A stretch of 10,759 nt of DNA from Burkholderiaceae bacterium (lineage in GTDB: Bacteria > Pseudomonadota > Gammaproteobacteria > Burkholderiales > Burkholderiaceae), in NCBI GenBank assembly GCA_023253905.1, contig JALREG010000316.1, forward strand, positions 1 to 10,759, given 5' to 3'. Shown here piece by piece: positions 6,794 through 10,759 of the stretch. The position numbers were made by a program, and so were the translations under genes. Under the pieces are notes generated by a model. The model was not told where the DNA came from and searched no databases. It saw only the letters and a program-made list of their open reading frames with translations. The stretch's first letter is position 1. The number at the start of each line of letters is the position of its first letter.

Positions 6794-6960
6794 GCGTTCG
6801 GCCCACCAACCAGGCTCGCCTCATACCCAGGTGGCGATGGCATTGCCTCAAGCACACCGTCAATCCACTCAGTGGGCTGCGGCGCCAGGACGCACGGATG
6901 CCGGGCGGCATCTCGGGCCTTGAGGGCACGGACACGACCACGCAGCCTGTCTTGCTTCAA
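6790..6960 (-). CDS. Small ORF (56 aa), TTG start, coupled to the SDR gene
   Basis: This is a 56-residue ORF that ATG-based gene finding would miss. The TTG at 6960 is preceded by AAAGGAG with a 6-nt spacer, a far better site than that of the SDR gene it precedes. Its TGA overlaps the SDR GTG as GTGA, a typical coupled junction. The frame closes upstream at a TAG near 6991, so it is not the tail of a larger gene here. The N-terminus is strongly basic (KQDRLRGRVRALKARDAAR, about 2-20), and the rest is Pro/Gly-rich and more acidic (EWIDGVLEAM, 31-40). About two thirds of third codon positions are G or C, compatible with coding. I recognise no family, signal peptide or membrane segment. It could be a real small protein, a leader peptide driving SDR translation, or the remains of an older gene. 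Confidence 0.5.
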   Translation of the reverse strand: MKQDRLRGRVRALKARDAARHPCVLAPQPTEWIDGVLEAMPSPPGYEASLVGGPNA

Positions 6961-6966
6961 GGCATT

Positions 6967-6973
6967 CTCCTTT
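6967..6973 (-). promoter_or_regulatory. Strong ribosome binding site that decides the TTG start
   Basis: AAAGGAG (read on the minus strand) lies 6 nt before the TTG at 6960. An ATG inside the spacer runs into a TGA after one codon, so it is not the start of a protein. Confidence 0.6.
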
Positions 6974-6987
6974 GGCGGTTCATCCGG

Positions 6988-7017
6988 ATCCTATGCCTGG
7001 CAAACTGAAACAGTCAA
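6988..7017 (-). promoter_or_regulatory. Candidate sigma-70 promoter for the sORF-SDR-dehydrogenase unit
   Basis: TTGACT (7012-7017) and TAGGAT (6988-6993) are 18 nt apart on the minus strand. Transcription would start near 6980, leaving a leader of about 20 nt that includes the strong ribosome binding site. The -35 box matches 5 of 6 consensus positions and the -10 box 4 of 6. Confidence 0.45.
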
Positions 7018-7054
7018 CGGCTCAGCGGACAGGAAGCACGAGCAACGATAAGAG

Positions 7055-7065
7055 TGACGGCGTCA
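7055..7065. promoter_or_regulatory. 11-bp palindrome upstream of the operon promoter
   Basis: TGACG-G-CGTCA is a perfect dyad whose centre lies about 45 bp upstream of the candidate -35 box. The position suits an activator site. No matching regulator is encoded nearby, so the role is speculative. Confidence 0.25.
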
Positions 7066-7351
7066 AGCTGATCGCGCCCCATTCCTGTCATCGAGTCGCG
7101 ATCGGTTGGCGGTCCTTGATCGCCGTGACGTGGCTGGAACGGACGCTAGACCCGCGACGCGCGACGAGGCTGCCGCCGTCTGCCGAATGAAGCCCGCATG
7201 AACATCGCTCGACCCAAAGGTTGTTACCCATTTCCTGCAGTCCGGCGATCAACGCCTTCGACGTGGATATCGTTCTGCAACGGCAGATCAAAGCCTTCCG
7301 CGGGCGCGCAGCTTTACCGGAGAACTCGGGCCGACTGCGTAAGATGTCGAG
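7066..7351. other. Non-coding stretch before dbpA
   Basis: I find no credible gene here. One + frame is open from 7191 and ends as ATGA over the dbpA start, but it lacks a supported start codon. A 6-bp stem GCGATC/GATCGC (7098-7123) has a 14-nt loop. The stretch must carry the dbpA promoter, but I see no convincing box pair. Confidence 0.5.
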
Positions 7352-8746
7352 ATGACTCTACCTACATCTGACGCCAGCAGCTTCGACACACTCCCGCTCT
7401 CCCCCGCAGCCCGGGAGAACCTTCGAAGGCTCGGCTATCTCGAGATGACCGCCATCCAGGCGGCGAGCCTGCCCCCCGCGCTGCAGGGCCGGGACATACT
7501 CGCCCAGGCCAAGACGGGGAGCGGCAAGACCGCAGCGTACGCGCTGCCCTTGCTGGCTAAGCTGGCTGTGCGCCGCTTCGCGGTCCAGGCGCTCGTGCTT
7601 TGCCCCACTCGAGAACTCGCCGATCAGGTCACCGCCGAAATCCGACGCTTGGCGCGCGCGGAGGATAACGTCAAGGTCGTCACGCTGGTGGGCGGCGCGC
7701 CGCTACGCGGACAGACTGCCAGCCTGGAGCATGGCGCCCATGTCGCAGTCGGAACGCCCGGTCGCGTGATCGATCACCTTGAGCGCGGGCATCTCAGTCT
7801 GGACGACCTTGAAACGCTGGTACTCGATGAAGCCGACCGGATGCTCGATATGGGCTTCGCAGACGACATCGTCAAAATCGCCAGCCAGTGCCCAGCAAAG
7901 CGGCAGACATTACTGTTCTCAGCCACCTACCCCGAAGGCATCGCGAAGCTCGCAGCGCGATACCTGCGTGAACCGGTCACGGTGAAAGTCGAAGCGCAGC
8001 ATGGCAGCGAGCAAATCGAGCAGCGCTGGTACGAGGTGCAAGAGGACCAGCGATTGCTGGTGGTGGCGTCTTTGCTCGCACACTTTCGTCCGGTCAGCAC
8101 ACTCGCCTTCTGCAACACGAAGGCTCGCTGCCGCGAGCTTGTTGAATTGCTGCAGGCACAGGGCTACAGCGCGCTCGCGCTGCACGGCGACCTGGAGCAG
8201 CGCGACCGCGACCAGGTGCTGGTGCGCTTCGTCAACGGGAGCTGCTCGGTATTGGTTGCTACCGACGTTGCAGCACGCGGGCTCGATGTCGCTGGTCTCG
8301 CTGCGGTCGTGAACGTCGATATCTCAACAGATCCGTACGCGCACCTGCATCGGATCGGCCGCACGGGTCGCGCCGGGCAGACGGGGCTGGTGCTGAGCCT
8401 CACAGCGCTGGCAGAAATGGACTCAGCCGTGCAGATCGAACGGCTGCAAGGACGGCCCTCCGTCTGGCACGCCCTGAACGAGCTCACACCGACTCCTGGC
8501 GGTCGATTGCGACCAGAGATGGCCACCGTCCACATTCAGGCCGGGCGCAAGGAGAAGATCCGCCCGGGCGACGTACTGGGCGCACTCACTGCCGACCTCG
8601 GCTATACACGCGAACAGGTAGGCAAGATCGATATCAATGAATTCGCCACCTATGTGGCTGTCAAGCGCGGTATCGCGAGCGAGGTCGTCGAGCGACTGAA
8701 TAGCGGCCGGATCAAAGGTCGTGCAGTCAAGGCAAGGCTGCTATGA
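7352..8746 (+). CDS. dbpA: ATP-dependent RNA helicase DbpA
   Basis: This 464-residue DEAD-box helicase is close in length to E. coli DbpA (457). It is expected to remodel 23S rRNA in late 50S subunit assembly. The helicase motifs are complete: Q motif with Phe11 and Gln36, Walker A AKTGSGKT (53-60), PTRELA (85-90), GTPGR (134-138), DEAD (159-162), SAT (190-192), ARGLD (308-312) and HRIGRTGR (333-340). From about 388 the C-terminal RRM-like DbpA domain appears, with KIRPGDVLGALTADLGY, YVAVKRGI and a closing GRIKGRAVKARLL. That domain recognises hairpin 92 of 23S rRNA and separates DbpA from RhlE or SrmB. The ATG at 7352 has only a weak ribosome binding site, but the protein starts where family members do. 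It stands alone and is unrelated to the catabolic genes on its left. Confidence 0.95.
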   Translation: MTLPTSDASSFDTLPLSPAARENLRRLGYLEMTAIQAASLPPALQGRDILAQAKTGSGKTAAYALPLLAKLAVRRFAVQALVLCPTRELADQVTAEIRRLARAEDNVKVVTLVGGAPLRGQTASLEHGAHVAVGTPGRVIDHLERGHLSLDDLETLVLDEADRMLDMGFADDIVKIASQCPAKRQTLLFSATYPEGIAKLAARYLREPVTVKVEAQHGSEQIEQRWYEVQEDQRLLVVASLLAHFRPVSTLAFCNTKARCRELVELLQAQGYSALALHGDLEQRDRDQVLVRFVNGSCSVLVATDVAARGLDVAGLAAVVNVDISTDPYAHLHRIGRTGRAGQTGLVLSLTALAEMDSAVQIERLQGRPSVWHALNELTPTPGGRLRPEMATVHIQAGRKEKIRPGDVLGALTADLGYTREQVGKIDINEFATYVAVKRGIASEVVERLNSGRIKGRAVKARLL

Positions 8747-8830
8747 ACAGAGGGATGACCCCGGTTCGACACCATTGCAAGCATTAACCAGCGGATGCGT
8801 GGATGTCATGGTCTCAGGGTCATGGCGCAT

Positions 8831-8968
8831 TCAAGGACTGTAGGCTGACAGCGTGGGGTTCGTTCGTCGCAGACTGCGCGCGCGACGCGTGAGGCCATTC
8901 GACTTGGCCATGTCGTGCATCATCCGCTGCACCCAACGGGCCCCATAAAGCGATCGCGCCGATCGGCA
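8831..8968 (-). pseudogene. Possible IS3-type transposase remnant
   Basis: A 45-codon minus frame bounded by stops contains LYGARWVQRMMHDM, then GLTRRARSLRRTNP. The order and composition resemble the segment before the catalytic core of IS3-family OrfB (YGARKVW, RLMREMGL, basic stretch). An overlapping frame just upstream has VVDADRRDRF, recalling the start of the same proteins. No catalytic DDE residues, terminal repeats or target duplication are visible. If real, it is a frameshifted and deleted relic; chance similarity is quite possible. Confidence 0.2.
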
Positions 8969-8990
8969 TCAACCACCGACCCCGGTAGCT

Positions 8991-9010
8991 GACTCTGCCG
9001 AATCAGAGTC
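8991..9010. repeat. Perfect 7-bp inverted repeat
   Basis: GACTCTG and CAGAGTC flank a 6-nt CCGAAT loop in the convergent gap. It could be a weak terminator for either neighbour, but no T-tract follows. Confidence 0.35.
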
Positions 9011-9148
9011 CAATTCGATGACAGGTCTACGGGACTCAGACGGTGTTCTGGACGGCGTCGTTTCCAAATCACGAAGTGGCTGCGGTAACACCTGCGGCTG
9101 ATCGAAGCCCCCGCCATCGGGTTGGCGCCTGGATAGCGCTACAAATAG

Positions 9149-10759
9149 CTATTCACCCTGCCCCCGCTGCCCCCTCGAAACCATGCTGCGATAAGCCGCT
9201 TCCAGGCCTCGGGTAAATCGCAGCGGATCGCTCAATCCGCTGGTGCGCATCCGCTCGCGAAGCCCTGCGCGCAACGCGGCAAGCCCCTCGATATCAGCGA
9301 CGACCTGAGCTGCGATCCTCAGGTAGTCCGATGCGTCGCTTGCGATCAGCGGTTTGAGATCGAGCGCGGTGAGAAGACTCGCGCCAACTCGCGCCACATG
9401 CCGATCTCCCGCCAGCGTCACGAAGGGCACACCCATCCAAAGCCCCTCGATGCTGGTTGCAGTCCCGTTGTAGGGAAAGGGGTCAAGCGCGAGATCAACC
9501 TCGTTGTAGGCCGCCAGATGGCTGGCGTACCCGGTTCTTCCCGTCAACTTCAAGCGTTCAGGGGATACACCGTGAGCGGTGAATTGCGCAACCCAGCGAT
9601 CCCGAATCACCGGATCAGCAAGCGGCGCGGCTTTGATGAACAAGACCGAACGCTCGACCTGCCTGATCAGTTGCGCCCAAAGCTCCACAACCTCAGGGGT
9701 GAGCTTAGCGAGGTTGTTGAAGCAGCCAAAGGTCACGTGGCCGCTACCGGACATCGGTAACGGCGACACCGGAACTTCGCTCCGAAGCGGCGCCGCGCAC
9801 AGAAACGTACCAGGTAACCGAACCAGCGCTTCACTGTGAAACCGGTCAGACAGACCCGGGAGATCGGCGACCGCGTCGGTAATACGGTAGTCCATCGCAG
9901 AAAGCCCGGTGGTATTGGGATAACCGAGGTAGGTGGCCTGTACCGGTGCGGCACGCCGTGCGAAGACACCCAGACGGTTACCGCCGGTATGGCCAGCGAG
10001 ATCGACGAGCAGATCGATGCCATCAGCTCGAACCTGATCGACCAGGGCTTCATCGCTCATCCCGGCAACATTTCGCCATTCAAGACCAGTCGCGCGCAGC
10101 CGCTGGGTCAGTTCATCGGTTTTGTTGTTGTTGTGATAACAGTGAACGATGAACTCGCTACGATCGTGACTGGTCAACACCGGCTCAATCAGCTGGCCGA
10201 CAGGATGGTTGTACAGATCGGCCGAGACATAGCCGATACGAATCGGCCGCCTCACGATCGCCGGTGCCGGCGGCTGCTGCGTCGCGGCGCCGCACTCGAT
10301 TCCTATTGCCCACTCACGATGCTCGGAAAACACCGCCTCCGGATCAATTAACCGGTAATTGAGCATCAACAAGATATTGGACCGTGTTGCCGCGTCAGTC
10401 GGCGCAAGCTCCTGGGCGACACGATAGTGCCAGAGTGCCTGCTCAATCTCGCCCACCCGGTAGAAAGTGCCAGCGAGATGCGCAGCGAAACGCGCTTCAC
10501 GGGGGAAGCGTGAGTGTCCCTCGGCGAATAGCCGGGTTGCTTCCGCAAGCGCATTCTGGTCGGCCAGCGCACGGGCGAGCAGGAAATGTGCAGTCGACGA
10601 ACCCGGATCGAGGGCTACCGCGCGGCGCGCGGTCTTCTCGGTTTCCGACGATCGGTCAAGACTCAGGTAGAGATCGGCCAGATTGCAGTGCGCGAGCGTC
10701 AGCGCCGGCGACAGCACGATGGCCTCGTTGAAGCAGATGATTGCGCCATCGCTTGCGCA
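9149..10759 (-). CDS. TPR protein with O-GlcNAc-transferase-like (SPINDLY/GT41) domain, N-terminus outside window
   Basis: The frame is open to the right edge. The GTG at 10717 is internal, because TPR-like sequence (IICFNEAIVLSP) precedes it, so 536 C-terminal residues are visible. The first 135 or so are TPR units, for example CNLADLYLSLDRSSETEKTA and AHLAGTFYRVGEIEQALWHY. From about 170 comes the GT41 catalytic region: RIGYVSADLYNHPVGQL with the conserved His at about 185, PVQATYLGYPNTTGLSAMDYRITD, TFGCFNNLAKLTPEV, and the nucleotide-sugar segment PFPYNGTATSIEGLWMGVP followed by TLAGDRHVARVGASLL. Bacterial members transfer a sugar from a UDP-sugar to protein Ser/Thr, or in some cases act in surface glycan synthesis. 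It is probably cytoplasmic, with no signal peptide or membrane segment in the visible part. No partner or substrate gene is visible. The acceptor and sugar are unknown. Confidence 0.88.
   Translation of the reverse strand, partial: CASDGAIICFNEAIVLSPALTLAHCNLADLYLSLDRSSETEKTARRAVALDPGSSTAHFLLARALADQNALAEATRLFAEGHSRFPREARFAAHLAGTFYRVGEIEQALWHYRVAQELAPTDAATRSNILLMLNYRLIDPEAVFSEHREWAIGIECGAATQQPPAPAIVRRPIRIGYVSADLYNHPVGQLIEPVLTSHDRSEFIVHCYHNNNKTDELTQRLRATGLEWRNVAGMSDEALVDQVRADGIDLLVDLAGHTGGNRLGVFARRAAPVQATYLGYPNTTGLSAMDYRITDAVADLPGLSDRFHSEALVRLPGTFLCAAPLRSEVPVSPLPMSGSGHVTFGCFNNLAKLTPEVVELWAQLIRQVERSVLFIKAAPLADPVIRDRWVAQFTAHGVSPERLKLTGRTGYASHLAAYNEVDLALDPFPYNGTATSIEGLWMGVPFVTLAGDRHVARVGASLLTALDLKPLIASDASDYLRIAAQVVADIEGLAALRAGLRERMRTSGLSDPLRFTRGLEAAYRSMVSRGQRGQGE

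Larger units (their letters stand above)
8747..9148. other. Convergent intergenic stretch without a clear gene
   Basis: These 402 bases lie between the 3' ends of dbpA and the glycosyltransferase gene. They contain only short, unconvincing frames, a perfect 7-bp inverted repeat (8991-9010) and a possible decayed transposase fragment at 8831-8968. No T-tract terminator is evident after either flanking gene. Confidence 0.5.

Noticed and set aside
7191..7355. A + frame ending in ATGA over the dbpA start, suggesting a coupled small gene
   Set aside because: The frame has no ATG or GTG start. Its TTG at 7221 directly abuts the AGG-like sequence, leaving no spacer, and the protein shows nothing recognisable.
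8920..9117. A 65-codon minus frame treated as an intact gene
   Set aside because: Its composition is atypical and it has no ribosome binding site or full domain. At most it is part of a decayed element.
1..10759. CRISPR arrays, tRNA or rRNA genes, phage or defence modules
   Set aside because: I saw no regularly spaced repeats, cloverleaf or rRNA-like sequence, and no defence-type protein among the frames.

Overview
The window looks like a chromosomal segment of a GC-rich betaproteobacterium, probably Burkholderiales. The main pointer is a Bug-family (tripartite tricarboxylate receptor) periplasmic binding protein, a family greatly expanded in that order. The dense small-molecule catabolism genes and the GC-rich third codon positions agree. 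This placement is inference from gene content only.

Layout: (1) 1-347 (+), the 3' end of a DUF2848 (fumarylacetoacetate-hydrolase-like) gene. (2) 421-3048 (-), a complete ABC importer operon of the nitrate/sulfonate/taurine type, in the order binding protein, ATPase, permease, with ATGA and near-touching junctions. (3) 3049-3270, a divergent intergenic region probably controlling both directions. (4) 3271-4918 (+), a Bug-type solute receptor followed by a cupin enzyme. (5) 4940-6960 (-), a catabolic operon read in the order of a 56-residue TTG-started small ORF, an SDR dehydrogenase and a 3-hydroxyisobutyrate-dehydrogenase-like enzyme. A candidate sigma-70 promoter and an 11-bp palindrome lie upstream. 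(6) 7352-8746 (+), the DEAD-box RNA helicase DbpA. (7) 8747-9148, a convergent stretch with no convincing gene, perhaps holding a decayed transposase fragment. (8) 9149-10759 (-), a TPR/O-GlcNAc-transferase-like glycosyltransferase whose N-terminus lies beyond the window.

Genes 1-6960 plausibly form one accessory catabolic locus. Two unrelated periplasmic receptors capture small organic, probably anionic, solutes. The ABC complex imports one of them. The cupin, SDR, beta-hydroxyacid dehydrogenase and DUF2848 protein carry out oxidation/reduction and C-C or C-O bond chemistry. The substrate cannot be read from the sequence. DbpA and the glycosyltransferase look like unrelated neighbours. The least expected element is the small ORF at 6790-6960, which overlaps the SDR start by GTGA and has a strong ribosome binding site and its own candidate promoter.
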